Made by a program: the position numbers and the translations under genes
Notes under the pieces: model-generated
What the model was told of the DNA's origin: nothing
The model's input: only the letters and a program-made list of their open reading frames with translations
The model's database searches: none
NCBI GenBank assembly: GCA_029776065.1
Contig: JARVJP010000011.1
Coordinates: forward strand, 340,961 to 404,960
Source: Nitrososphaeria archaeon
Lineage (GTDB): Archaea > Thermoproteota > Nitrososphaeria > JACIWG01
Direction: 5' to 3'
Length of the DNA: 64,000 nucleotides
Shown: one piece after another, positions 17,097-26,713 of the stretch
Position numbering within the stretch: position 1 is the stretch's first letter
Layout: each line of letters begins with the position of its first letter

Positions 17097-17972
17097 TTGA
17101 GTAAGATGGCGATTCTAAAGGAAACCTCACAAGAGTTCGTCAAATCTATTATAAAACCACGATCGAAGTGGTCTAGGAAGGGCGATAATGGGCGAGTTCT
17201 AGTAATAGGTGGGAGTTGGATGTTTCACGGAGCCCCATTTTTAGCTTCTATGGCCGCACTTAGGACAGGTGTGGACCTTGTATATTTAGCGACACCGAAG
17301 ATGAATGCTCTTTCTATAAGGTCTATGTCACCTGATTTGATTGTGTTCCCTCTTCCAGATGCTAAGTTTAAGACTGGGTGTGCTCAACGTCTTATTAAAT
17401 GGTTACCAGCAGTTGACTGTGTCATTATGGGGCCTGGTCTTGGTAAAGGATGTGAAGACGGATTAAAGCTTGTTATTAAAGAGATGAAGTATAGAAACAT
17501 ACCTATGGTTCTCGATGCAGACGCCCTTCACTACGACATTGTGAGGTTACTGAACGACAAGAAGCATGTGGTAACGCCTCACGCAGGAGAGTTCAATCGA
17601 TTATTTGGCGTTGTGCCATCGAATAAAGTAGAGGAAAGATGCACTTTGGTGGAAGCCAAGGCTAAAGAAGTTGGGGTTACTATACTCTTAAAAGGTCCAA
17701 TCGATGTAATAAGTGATGGGGAAACCACGTATTTAGATCATGCAGGAACACCGGCCATGACCGTTGGTGGAACAGGAGACGTTTTATCAGGAATCGTAGG
17801 TGCTCTAATCGCGAAGGGTGTGCCCTCATGTGAAGCTGCGGCTGCAGGTTCTTATTTAAATGGTAAAGCGGGTGAATTAGCTTTCCAGAGGAAGGGTCTC
17901 CATATAACAGCATCTGATCTGATCGACACCCTCCCTGATGTTCAGAAACAATTCGATAAAATTTCAGAATAG
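17097..17972 (+). CDS. nnrD: ADP-dependent NAD(P)H-hydrate dehydratase
   Basis: Repairs hydrated NADH or NADPH in an ATP- or ADP-driven reaction. The 291 residues match the stand-alone dehydratase domain (ribokinase-like fold). The epimerase domain often fused in bacteria is missing. Visible motifs are GRVLVIGGSWMFHGAPFLA near residue 33, VIMGPGLGKG near 105, VLDADALHY, VTPHAGEFNRLFG, and the phosphate-binding GTPAMTVGGTGDVLSG near 217. It starts at TTG (17097), with ATG at 17106 as an alternative. It follows the polyferredoxin gene by 20 bases and is probably co-transcribed with it. Confidence 0.88.
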   Translation: MSKMAILKETSQEFVKSIIKPRSKWSRKGDNGRVLVIGGSWMFHGAPFLASMAALRTGVDLVYLATPKMNALSIRSMSPDLIVFPLPDAKFKTGCAQRLIKWLPAVDCVIMGPGLGKGCEDGLKLVIKEMKYRNIPMVLDADALHYDIVRLLNDKKHVVTPHAGEFNRLFGVVPSNKVEERCTLVEAKAKEVGVTILLKGPIDVISDGETTYLDHAGTPAMTVGGTGDVLSGIVGALIAKGVPSCEAAAAGSYLNGKAGELAFQRKGLHITASDLIDTLPDVQKQFDKISE

Positions 17973-18034
17973 CCTCCATTCTTGATTCTCCCCCTTTGAA
18001 AAGTTAATATCGCCTATATTATTAATGGCATAAT

Positions 18035-18742
18035 ATGAATAAACTTTCTGAAACAAAGATAAAGATGTATTCTGTTGAAATACTCTCTGAAGTAAAAAAG
18101 CGACTAACTTATGAGGAGCTCTCTAAAGAGTTAAGTCTTCCCGCACCTGTTATCAGTAGATATGTGAAAGGCCACGTGCTACCAAATTTGGAGAGAGCAG
18201 AAAAGATCATAAAATGGTTTGAAGATAATTACTTCAAAAAAATTCTAAGAGATGAAATTTACGTTGGGCGGGATGGTGTCATAGATGTGTCTTTCTTAAC
18301 ATATGACACTATACTTCAAAGGGTAATTGCTGAACATGCTTTAAGCTACTTCAAGGACGTAAAAGTTACAAAGATCTTGACTGTTGAGACGAATGGTATA
18401 CCGATCGCTATACAGCTGGGAAATGTATTCGGTGTTGATGTCGTGATCGCTAGAAAAGAGAGGCTGTTTGAGAAATACTATGAAGAAAAATATAGTGTGA
18501 TCCCCCCTCTGATCAAGTCGTTTTACGTTCCTAGGTCGAGTTTGAAGAAGAATGATCAGATCTTGATCGTTGACGATTTGATAAGGACTGGTAACACGAT
18601 CAAAGCTCTTGTAAGTATTGTGAATAAAAGTGGTGCCAAGTTAGCCGGAATCTTCACTGTGATAGAGGTTGGAAACGCCCTATCCTCTTTAAAGGATGGC
18701 TTGAAGATCGGTGTACCCACTATCTCTATCCTTTCCAAGTAA
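18035..18742 (+). CDS. PRTase-type transcription regulator, GfcR/PyrE-like
   Basis: A 235-residue protein with an N-terminal helix-turn-helix (YEELSKELSLPAPVISRYVKG, about residues 25-46) joined to a type I phosphoribosyltransferase domain. The PRPP loop is ILIVDDLIRTGNT, near residues 177-189. In haloarchaea, relatives (GfcR) regulate sugar and purine genes and are not orotate phosphoribosyltransferases. By analogy this one probably senses PRPP or a nucleotide and binds DNA. It stands alone, with a TATA-like stretch about 25 bases before the ATG. The target genes are not shown by the sequence. Confidence 0.78.
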   Translation: MNKLSETKIKMYSVEILSEVKKRLTYEELSKELSLPAPVISRYVKGHVLPNLERAEKIIKWFEDNYFKKILRDEIYVGRDGVIDVSFLTYDTILQRVIAEHALSYFKDVKVTKILTVETNGIPIAIQLGNVFGVDVVIARKERLFEKYYEEKYSVIPPLIKSFYVPRSSLKKNDQILIVDDLIRTGNTIKALVSIVNKSGAKLAGIFTVIEVGNALSSLKDGLKIGVPTISILSK

Positions 18743-18767
18743 ATACTCAAAGTTGATCCTTAGAATT

Positions 18768-20813
18768 TTATACCCTCTTAAGGTTTATGAAGCCCATTTT
18801 TTCAAGTAGTTTAAACCATTGGATGACCTCTTTATGTTTCGAATACCCTGTCTCAATTTCAGTTAACCTAGCAACATCCCATAGGTTTCTTTTTCCATCA
18901 GCCCAGCATAAGGAAATATAGGCAATCCGTCTCCACAGATTCTTTCTTTGAAGTTCCAGAACCTTCTTCTGTTCGGTTTCATTTAACTTTATCATTTTAG
19001 ATTTCAAATCGATTGGACCAGGATTCGTTCTAATTGGTACATACTTTGATGCTTGTTTTTGGAGTTTTATCTCCCCATACTCCTTTGGTGTCACTTTGTA
19101 GACGTTATATTTAGATCCCTCTCTTAAAATTTGGTCATAGAGCTTGGTTCGCTTTAATTCTAAAAAGCCTTTGAACTTCCCATGATAATAAGATTTGATC
19201 TGGGCTATCTCCTGGTTTGCTGTATCAAACTTCTCTAAGCCCTCTATAGCGCTTCCAAGGTAGTTAAGCCATAGGTTTGTCTGATCTTCCCACCTTCTTA
19301 GCTGCTCTGAAGCTTTAGACTCAAAGTTTCTACTATTAGTATTTGATATTTCAAGTATGATCTCGTCAAAGAGCTTTAAAATAATGTTCTCACAGAATCT
19401 CTCTGTTAACAAAGCTAAAAAACTGAAATCATTTCTATCTACGCATGCTAGGGTGTAAGCAAAGGTTGTAGCAATAGTTCCAACATTCCATAGGGTTTCA
19501 GAACACACCTTGTCAACCGTGTCCTCTGATGTGTGGTAGTACCTGTCTGGCCAATTCGTAAAGGAGATTGTTGGTACCCCTACAGAGGGGTCAGATAGTA
19601 TCTCGTGATCACTTCCCCCTGAAAAGCTAATAAAAGCATAGTTAAAACTTGATAATCTCTCCGATTCGGATAACGTTTTAACATCTTTTGTTAGGTAGTT
19701 GAAAAGATATTCCACATATGCATTGATGAATGTTGGAAGAGAGAGAGGGGTACGTTCGACCATTAGTATGCTTCCACATAGTTTCTGGTCTTCGCCGACC
19801 ATATCCAAGTTCACACCTGCAACAATATTCCTCAGATTTTTCACGTTGCTGGCTATATAAGCAAAGGTTCCAGTCATTTCAGGTATGAAAAGGAATCTAA
19901 TCGTCTTCTTAGGTTTAGACAGCTTTCCTCCTCCGATAAGTGTCTTCAGAGTTCTAGCCGCTTCGATCAGCGCTCCAACTCCTGACGCATTATCGTTTGC
20001 GGAGGGCTGAGGGTGGCATAGATGAGCGGTCAACAGTATCTCTTTTTCACCTTCTCCAGGGATTTTTGCTGTGATTACTTCTATTGTTCCATCATAAATC
20101 TTGCTCTTCACAGTTGCTTCGACCTTCAAGATTTCTCTTTTTGCTAGGTCCCTTATTTGAGCTCCTCTTCTTGGGGATATGACAAATCCAAAGCACTTTT
20201 TCATGCCTGTGTGCCACCAGAAGCTTGTATACTGCAGGGCGTTAGGGAGGTCTAATCTTCTTCTGACAGGTAATAGTTCTGGTAACCTATCAGAAATGAT
20301 ACCTATTGCTCCATATTTCCCAACTGCTAGAGGTAGTACATAATTTAAGTCACCAGACACTAGCACGACTTTTCCTTTAACATCAACATTCTTGTATTCT
20401 TCTTCTGTTTCTCCTTTATCTAAGACAACTAGTTCAGTCTCTATGCCCTCTGGTTGGGTAGACATGCTACGCTGTATCACGCTCAGTTTATTTTCCTGGT
20501 AGTCCGCTATCTTCTCCTTCAAGCTTTTTGTGACTAAAAAGAGCTTCGCCTCATCTACAAAGGTTTCTTGGAACGATGAATAGTTCCAAAAGGAAGCGTT
20601 CTCGTTTGCTGGGTACTTTAGTATTTCAACTTCTAATCCTATATCGGAGAGTTGTTGAGCTACGTGGTTCGCTGCTGCTCTGTAACCAGGGCTTGCTTGT
20701 ATTCTATGGAAGTTGATAATTTGTTCTACTATGTGCTTTGCTCTTTCACCTGAATACTCCTCTCCTATTAAATCGAACACTTCCTTATTCAATATACCCC
20801 TGTTGTTTATCAT
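18768..20813 (-). CDS. M28-type zinc aminopeptidase with PA-like insert (DUF4910-like)
   Basis: A cytosolic peptidase candidate of 681 residues with no signal peptide. Zinc ligands of the M28 fold are visible: His in TAHLCHP (about 261), Asp in SANDNASG (about 272), Glu in IPEMTG, Asp in NLDMVGED, and His in YYHTSEDTVD. Residues about 130-240 form a protease-associated-like insertion. The last 200 residues are helical and end in a winged-helix-like segment. It lies 22 bases downstream of rad50 and is likely the last gene of the nurA-herA-mre11-rad50 operon. A link to DNA repair is not known and may be incidental. Confidence 0.72.
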   Translation of the reverse strand: MINNRGILNKEVFDLIGEEYSGERAKHIVEQIINFHRIQASPGYRAAANHVAQQLSDIGLEVEILKYPANENASFWNYSSFQETFVDEAKLFLVTKSLKEKIADYQENKLSVIQRSMSTQPEGIETELVVLDKGETEEEYKNVDVKGKVVLVSGDLNYVLPLAVGKYGAIGIISDRLPELLPVRRRLDLPNALQYTSFWWHTGMKKCFGFVISPRRGAQIRDLAKREILKVEATVKSKIYDGTIEVITAKIPGEGEKEILLTAHLCHPQPSANDNASGVGALIEAARTLKTLIGGGKLSKPKKTIRFLFIPEMTGTFAYIASNVKNLRNIVAGVNLDMVGEDQKLCGSILMVERTPLSLPTFINAYVEYLFNYLTKDVKTLSESERLSSFNYAFISFSGGSDHEILSDPSVGVPTISFTNWPDRYYHTSEDTVDKVCSETLWNVGTIATTFAYTLACVDRNDFSFLALLTERFCENIILKLFDEIILEISNTNSRNFESKASEQLRRWEDQTNLWLNYLGSAIEGLEKFDTANQEIAQIKSYYHGKFKGFLELKRTKLYDQILREGSKYNVYKVTPKEYGEIKLQKQASKYVPIRTNPGPIDLKSKMIKLNETEQKKVLELQRKNLWRRIAYISLCWADGKRNLWDVARLTEIETGYSKHKEVIQWFKLLEKMGFINLKRV

Positions 20814-20835
20814 CTATATTAATCTCTTTTCACGA

Positions 20836-23178
20836 TCATTCTGGCTTGATTATACTTCCCCTTTCTGTTTCTATAACGACTAACTTTTGGCTGAATTCTT
20901 CTTTAAGTTGTTCTATGTGTGTTATTATGAATATCTGTTCAAATATTGAACTGAGCTCTTTGATTCCTTCAATTAATACTTTCATGTTTTCTTGGTCTAA
21001 TGGTCCAAAACCTTCGTCAACGATTAATATGTTTGGCATGTTCTTTCCCTTGTATTGTGAAATAGCGCTCATCGTAGCTAGCCTAATTGCGAAACCTATG
21101 ATGGTTCTCTCGCCTTGTGAAAACGTTGATAGAGGTCTGTACGCGTTATCTATCTTAGATCTATCTCTCGCTCTAACTTCTATGTCCCCCTCGCCAGTTA
21201 CTCCTATATCAATCTCGTATTTTCCACCTTTGAATTTGGATATAAAGTCTGAAAGGTTAGCTTGCACCATTTGTACGAACTCCCTGAGATATTCCACTGG
21301 GAAGGCGTTGGTGTGAAAGACCCTTTCCTTCAGTATAGAGTATATTTCCCTCTTTCTCCTTAACTCTTCCATCTCATCTTCATTGTTTTGCAGCAGTCTC
21401 TCTTCCTCCATTAGCTTTCCTAAATTGATTTGAGCAACCTCTAGATTCGTTGTCTTTGAACGCTTTTCTCCCTTGAGTTGTTCTATTCTATCCTCTACTT
21501 CTTGTATTGTTCTTTTAAGTTGTTCTTCCTTCTTAGTAAGTTCCTCTACCCTTTCTAAGTCTTTTGATAATTCTTGTTTCTTCTTTAAAGTTGACTCTTT
21601 TTCTTCAATCTTCTTTTCGTAGTCTTTGTATTCTTCAAGGGCTTTTTGTAATCTGTCCTTCTCGTTATCGAGTTCCCTCTCCTTCCTTAGGATAAAGGAT
21701 GTGGTGCGTTGATTAGGTAAAATGTTAAGGTTTACTTTAATTAAGTCATCTTCAATTTTTCTTTCCAAGTTATCCAATTTTTCTCGTACCCTCTGTATGC
21801 TACTGTAAACATCCCCTCTGTATTCGTCATCTAACTCAATAACCTCCTTATCAAATCTTCTTTTTGCATCAATTGATTGCGAATATTTAATATTCAATTC
21901 TGATATTTCTTCTTTTAGCAGACTAATTTCTCGGTCTAAGTCATTAATTGTTCTAGTCAGCTCTTTGACTTTTTCAGGGTAAGAATTTATCTCGTTTGTC
22001 AACTTTTCGACTAATTTGACTTGTCGCTCAGATGAGAGGTCTGTCTCACAGACTGGGCACTTGAATTCATTCTTTACGTTCTTCAGGTAGATCGTACTAG
22101 CCTTCCTTTTAGTTTCGTACTCTGCTTTTGTCTCATTAGCTTTTAATAGTTCAACCTCCTTTATCCCAAGGTTGGTGTTTAATTCTCTTAATCTCCTCTC
22201 TATATCTGGCAGTTCATGTACCTTGTTTTCTAGTTCGAAGAGTTCTTTAAGCATCGAAAGGGTCTGTTCTAACTTTAACTTATTTTCGATATTTACATAT
22301 GTGTCCTGTAGTGTTTTGATGTCGTCACTAGTCTTTTTGATCTTACTTTCAAGTTCTCCTTTATCGATCTTACCTACTCTGTTAACAAATTCCTCTGTTT
22401 CTCTTTCAAGTGCGTCTAGTTTTTTTGAAAGCTCTTTGATCTGCCCTAAGGTTTCGTGTAACCTTTTAAGTTCCTCGCTTACTTCTTCTTTTTCCTTTAC
22501 TAAAGCGTTCCTCTTTTTTTCTTCTACCAATATTTGATTGTCAAGGCCTTTTAACTCGTTCTTAATAGACTGAATCAGGTTCTCTAAGGGTTGCTTCTCT
22601 TTTAGATCCGTCCTCAATCTCTCTATCTGATCTTTTAAACTGTCTATTTTTGGTGTAATAAGATCTAATTCATCTTTAGCTTTGTCGTAAGCCCTTTTAA
22701 AGTCAACTTCTAGGAACCTAAGGAAAAGTTCCCTTCTCTCTCTAGGCGACTTTTCACTTAGTGTCTCAACTTGCCCTTGGGCAATTACAACCGTGCTTAG
22801 AAACGTCCTTGCGTCCATACCAAATATCCTCTCTATCTCGCCTTCGATTTCCCTAAACTTTGTAATCTTCTTTCTATCCGTTTCACTGTATAAAAGTGCT
22901 CTGGAAACCTTATCCGTATACTTTCTCTCTATCGCATACCTTTTTCCCTCGTGTTCAAATTCAAGGACAATAACGCCTTCCCGTGAGGGGAGTGATAGGT
23001 CCTTCAAGGAGAACTCGTTGAATTCGTTGAAGAATGAAATTATAGGGATTGTGACGAATGCCGTTGTCTTCCCTGAACCGTTAGGACCTGTTATTAAAAC
23101 GACTTTGTAATCTTCTAAGTTCAGTTCTAGTCTTGGAAATACCTTTAGGTTCTCAGCAAGTATCTTTGTTATCTTCAC
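20836..23178 (-). CDS. rad50: DNA repair ATPase Rad50
   Basis: SMC-like ATPase that with Mre11 tethers and processes double-strand breaks. At 780 residues it is about 100 shorter than the well-studied Pyrococcus and Sulfolobus proteins, mainly in the coiled coil. Walker A is GPNGSGKTT (about residues 32-40), and the Q-loop follows in VVIAQGQVE. The zinc hook CPVC lies near residues 374-377 in the middle of the coil. The ABC signature is FSQGERTII, and Walker B is ILIVDEGFGPLD. The start overlaps the mre11 stop by four bases. Rad50 is the fifth gene of the cluster counting from nurA. Confidence 0.95.
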   Translation of the reverse strand: MKITKILAENLKVFPRLELNLEDYKVVLITGPNGSGKTTAFVTIPIISFFNEFNEFSLKDLSLPSREGVIVLEFEHEGKRYAIERKYTDKVSRALLYSETDRKKITKFREIEGEIERIFGMDARTFLSTVVIAQGQVETLSEKSPRERRELFLRFLEVDFKRAYDKAKDELDLITPKIDSLKDQIERLRTDLKEKQPLENLIQSIKNELKGLDNQILVEEKKRNALVKEKEEVSEELKRLHETLGQIKELSKKLDALERETEEFVNRVGKIDKGELESKIKKTSDDIKTLQDTYVNIENKLKLEQTLSMLKELFELENKVHELPDIERRLRELNTNLGIKEVELLKANETKAEYETKRKASTIYLKNVKNEFKCPVCETDLSSERQVKLVEKLTNEINSYPEKVKELTRTINDLDREISLLKEEISELNIKYSQSIDAKRRFDKEVIELDDEYRGDVYSSIQRVREKLDNLERKIEDDLIKVNLNILPNQRTTSFILRKERELDNEKDRLQKALEEYKDYEKKIEEKESTLKKKQELSKDLERVEELTKKEEQLKRTIQEVEDRIEQLKGEKRSKTTNLEVAQINLGKLMEEERLLQNNEDEMEELRRKREIYSILKERVFHTNAFPVEYLREFVQMVQANLSDFISKFKGGKYEIDIGVTGEGDIEVRARDRSKIDNAYRPLSTFSQGERTIIGFAIRLATMSAISQYKGKNMPNILIVDEGFGPLDQENMKVLIEGIKELSSIFEQIFIITHIEQLKEEFSQKLVVIETERGSIIKPE

Positions 23179-24485
23179 TCCTCCATCACTTCGTCAATAA
23201 TCTTCAAAGCCTCCTTTATGACCTCTTCCTTTAAAGCTTGGGGGATGTCTATGCTTCTAATGTATTTTGGAAGGGCTTCCTTAACCGGTAGACTCTTTGA
23301 GACGACCTGCGAAACCTTAGTTTCTTCTGATAAAACTTCTATTTTAACATGCAGATATCCTTTCTTTAGTAGTTCCTGTTCTAAGGTATATCTATCGAAC
23401 GTCTTTCTCATGGTATTTGGAAGCTTGACTTCAACTTTAACACAAGGTCCTTTGGTTGGTTCATAGATAGGGCACTTTTTCATTATTGAATCTAAAATCT
23501 GTTCGGTGTTTATAATTGTTGTATCGTACGTTCTATTCGGAAGGCTTAAATGAACCAAGCACATATCCCTTGTATTGAGGGGGGTAATTCTAGAGGAAAG
23601 CTTGCCATTCCTCTCTTCCACTATTATAACCCCCTTTTCACTCCTACTAAGCCTTCTACCATCTATATACGATGGTTCATCGAAGGTCAGTCTAAATACA
23701 GACCCACTATACCAGCAATTATCTGAGCCGACCGTTTGCATGATATGGAAATGGCCTAACGCAATGTAATCAAATGGCAGCCTGCAGACTTCATTCGCTC
23801 CATATGTGATCTCACTCCTTGAACCATAGAACCTTCTCTCTGACCCTGGTATAGAGCCTATGATTGGAATATGTGCTCCAAGGATGTAATAATCAGCCTT
23901 TATTTTTGCTCGCTCACCTTCTACGCGCCTAAAGATTTCCTTTTTTATTTCATCTATGCGGGCTTGTCGTTGTACGTCCTTCGCTCTTTGGAAGATTTCT
24001 TCTGCATCCTTTACCCCCTCATACTCTAATTCCACAGGGTAGTATGGTAATGCCACAAACCCTACAGTCCTTTTATCTTTCGTCTGGATCATTATGCTCT
24101 CGATCTTCCCAAGGTAGTGGAAGTAATTCTCCTGCGTTCTAGAGAGTAATATTCTGTATGTTTTCAAGAGCTCAGACGCGCTATCGTTCGCTGGTCTATC
24201 GTGGTTTCCTCTAATAATGATCACATGTATCTGTTTATCTAAAAAGAACTTTAAGAACTCTGAAAAATGGAGTGAAGCGTTACCTGAGGGTAAAACCCTG
24301 TTGAACACGTCCCCTGCTACAAGTACAACGTCTACGTTCTCGGTTACTGCTATCTGTTTGATCTGTTCTAGGGAGTCTAGGATGTCCTTGTATCGTTCTT
24401 CAGCTGCTTTACTGCCCAAGCTAGTGAAAAGGTCTTCGCCAATATGCAGGTCCGCCGTATGAAGTATCTTCACCAACTTAATCAC
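23175..24485 (-). CDS. mre11: DNA repair nuclease Mre11
   Basis: A manganese-dependent nuclease of 436 residues, partner of Rad50. All phosphoesterase motifs are present: HTADLHIGEDLF near the N-terminus, VAGDVFNRVLPS, IIRGNHDRP, LGAHIP and ALGHFHIMQ. The C-terminal region (about 300-436) would bind the Rad50 coil. Possible starts are GTG at 24485 (overlapping the herA stop by eight bases), TTG at 24476 and GTG at 24473. The latter two fit the usual short leader before KILHTADLH. Its position between herA and rad50 is typical of thermophilic archaea. Confidence 0.95.
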   Translation of the reverse strand: MIKLVKILHTADLHIGEDLFTSLGSKAAEERYKDILDSLEQIKQIAVTENVDVVLVAGDVFNRVLPSGNASLHFSEFLKFFLDKQIHVIIIRGNHDRPANDSASELLKTYRILLSRTQENYFHYLGKIESIMIQTKDKRTVGFVALPYYPVELEYEGVKDAEEIFQRAKDVQRQARIDEIKKEIFRRVEGERAKIKADYYILGAHIPIIGSIPGSERRFYGSRSEITYGANEVCRLPFDYIALGHFHIMQTVGSDNCWYSGSVFRLTFDEPSYIDGRRLSRSEKGVIIVEERNGKLSSRITPLNTRDMCLVHLSLPNRTYDTTIINTEQILDSIMKKCPIYEPTKGPCVKVEVKLPNTMRKTFDRYTLEQELLKKGYLHVKIEVLSEETKVSQVVSKSLPVKEALPKYIRSIDIPQALKEEVIKEALKIIDEVMEE

Positions 24486-26115
24486 TATCCAACGCTTTTG
24501 TCAACGACTTGGAATATTCTTTGAAGTCTGGTTTGTACTTTGACTCATAAATGCGTCTCAACTCCCCCATTTGAGAGCTATATTCCATCACCTTCACTAC
24601 CGCTGGAAACCTTATAGCACTACCATATGTGAGAAACTCCTGTCTTCTAAGAGATGTGACTAATGGTTTAAAGAGCTTAGGCAGTTTAAGGGTTCTTGTA
24701 GAGACTTCAACGTCTCTGTCGATGCTCGTTGCTCCAATAAAGAAGTTCCACACCATACCCAACACATTTTCATCGATTTGGGAAGGGGTTTGGTCTATAA
24801 CGCATAGTACTATTCCTCTTTTTCGAAGTTCCCGCGCTATTAGACCCAGAGGGCTGCTCCCACGAACCTCGGGGTTTAGGAACTTATGTGCTTCCTCAAC
24901 AAATATTACGATCCTGTTCTTCGTTCCCTCGGTTATTCCTTTGCTGACATATTCCTCCCTAAGTCTTCTCGAGATGTAGTTGACTACGAACATGTATAAA
25001 ATTTCAGAATCCCCATACCTCCCAAACGTGACTACAACGTTTCTATTTTCTTTAAGGTCGTTTATCAACTCTTGGCATGTATCGTTTTCATCTGTTATTT
25101 GAGAGAAATGTTTGAACGGTTCAAGCCTTCTCGAGAAAGCCCTTAAGCTGGTTATCACTTGCATGTCGAATTTAGACTTAAGTACTTTATAATCAAAATT
25201 ATCAAAGTTGAGTAGCGCATCAAACCACGTTTTATCCAGCTCTTCTAACCTGTTCTTAACTGCGTAAAGATTTAGTGCCCCTATTCCAGATATGTTTAGG
25301 AGCTCGCTTAAAACAACTACATCTTCAACCTCAATGTTCTTCTTCTGGATCTTTAGCTCGCTTGCTAATACCCCCCTTCTAAACTCCTTGTCTATCTCAT
25401 CAACAAGTTCAGGGTCGACGCAGTAGACTCTGAACTCTTCAGGGAAGGTCTCTGCTACACCAGGAGCCAGTACTTGTTGAGTCGGTGTCTTAAGCTTTAA
25501 TCCGTATTCAGAGTGCATATCGAAAATGAGTAAGACCGAAGGAATACTGACTAGTTGACTATTTTTAATACGATTTGAATACAGCACTATGTAGGCAGCG
25601 ATCAGATTACCCAAAACACTTTTTCCTGTGCCTGATTTCCCAAATATACCGAAACTATTTTGGATTAGCGTGTCAACATCGATTGGAACTTTAAAGTCCA
25701 AAGGTTTTATTGTACCCAACGGGTACCTGTCCTCCATATTACATGCCCCGTAAAATGTCCAAGCTTCCTCTGGAGTGGGTAGATAGCACTCTGATAGGTA
25801 GTCTGGGATGGTTCGTGCATCTTCAACCTCTTGAGTGGCAGATGATGCTATTGGTATACAATTGATTTTAGAAGACAATAGAGTATCAGCGATCATTTCC
25901 TTTGCAAACATCGGTTTTCTTGACATGTTTACAACTGACGCAGTTTCATCAGAATCCGCAATAATATCGTTTGTTATCATCAAATACGTTCTTTGCGTTC
26001 CTTTCACAATTAGACTATGGCCTATCTCAATTTCCTCATGAGATTTTCCGTCTAGCTTGACTAGAACTCCATTACTATAGGTTCCTCCTATGGTAAAACC
26101 TACCTTATTACTCAA
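24478..26115 (-). CDS. herA: DNA double-strand-break repair helicase HerA
   Basis: A hexameric FtsK-like translocase that works with the NurA nuclease to resect DNA ends. The 545 residues begin with a HAS-barrel (about 1-70: VGFTIGG... and the strand pattern EIEIGHSLIVKG). This is followed by the ATPase core: Walker A GIFGKSGTGKSVLGN near residue 157, LLIFDMHSEYG (Walker B-like), and RIVIFVEEAHKFLNPE with its catalytic glutamate. The arginine-finger region lies in ELRKRGIVLCVIDQTPSQID. It overlaps the adjoining genes on both sides by eight bases. No sign of damage is seen. Confidence 0.93.
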   Translation of the reverse strand: MSNKVGFTIGGTYSNGVLVKLDGKSHEEIEIGHSLIVKGTQRTYLMITNDIIADSDETASVVNMSRKPMFAKEMIADTLLSSKINCIPIASSATQEVEDARTIPDYLSECYLPTPEEAWTFYGACNMEDRYPLGTIKPLDFKVPIDVDTLIQNSFGIFGKSGTGKSVLGNLIAAYIVLYSNRIKNSQLVSIPSVLLIFDMHSEYGLKLKTPTQQVLAPGVAETFPEEFRVYCVDPELVDEIDKEFRRGVLASELKIQKKNIEVEDVVVLSELLNISGIGALNLYAVKNRLEELDKTWFDALLNFDNFDYKVLKSKFDMQVITSLRAFSRRLEPFKHFSQITDENDTCQELINDLKENRNVVVTFGRYGDSEILYMFVVNYISRRLREEYVSKGITEGTKNRIVIFVEEAHKFLNPEVRGSSPLGLIARELRKRGIVLCVIDQTPSQIDENVLGMVWNFFIGATSIDRDVEVSTRTLKLPKLFKPLVTSLRRQEFLTYGSAIRFPAVVKVMEYSSQMGELRRIYESKYKPDFKEYSKSLTKALDSD

Positions 26116-26713
26116 TAAGACTCACCACCATTAAGCTAAGTTCATCAAACCCTCTAATGTGAAGCATTCTAACTACTCCACTTAAAAACTGAGCTAGCTC
26201 AGAATGGTTCAAAACGTTCTTTAAATATATTAGATGGCTTAAGACACAGTCGACTCCACCGTTCTCGTATAGTAGATGGAGGTAGTCGCAAGGCTGTCCT
26301 AAGAATTCCCTTATATCTTCTACATCCATCGAATAGACTTGGGCATGGACTAAAGCGTGGTGTAAATGGTCTGCTTGTAGATAACGTCCTTGGACGAATT
26401 CTCCAACGATTGTCGCATCATAAGAGTTGTAAGTGCGATCTTTTAGGTCGGGTAGAGCGTGGTCTATCTCTGTTGGCGCGATCTTGAGTCTAGAAGGTCT
26501 TGTTGAACTACCAGCAATTACAAGTTTAGTGTCTGTCACAACGCCTACCACATAATATGCCCCGTTATCTACTATCGTGAAGGCACCTCGCTCTATGGTT
26601 TCAACTGTTTTCTCCCTGTGTAGCTCGAATTCGAACCTCTTAAAAGTTGACGCCATAACTTCTCCAATAGCTTTTTCCATTAACCCATATTCTCCATGCA
26701 GTTTAAAACTCAT
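26108..26713 (-). CDS. HAS-barrel-like protein of the herA-nurA operon
   Basis: A 201-residue protein without a clear enzyme motif. Its first 70 residues (IGEVMASTFKRFEFEL, then a glutamate-rich strand, then AYYVVGVVTDTKLV) resemble the HAS-barrel that opens HerA and some ATP-synthase-like proteins. The rest is mostly helical (HLHHALVHAQVY, DIREFLGQPCDYLHLLYENGG). It lies between nurA and herA with a one-base overlap to nurA and an eight-base overlap to herA, so it is translated with both. It could be an adaptor that docks NurA on the HerA ring or caps the hexamer. That role is an inference from domain and position. Confidence 0.6.
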   Translation of the reverse strand: MSFKLHGEYGLMEKAIGEVMASTFKRFEFELHREKTVETIERGAFTIVDNGAYYVVGVVTDTKLVIAGSSTRPSRLKIAPTEIDHALPDLKDRTYNSYDATIVGEFVQGRYLQADHLHHALVHAQVYSMDVEDIREFLGQPCDYLHLLYENGGVDCVLSHLIYLKNVLNHSELAQFLSGVVRMLHIRGFDELSLMVVSLIE

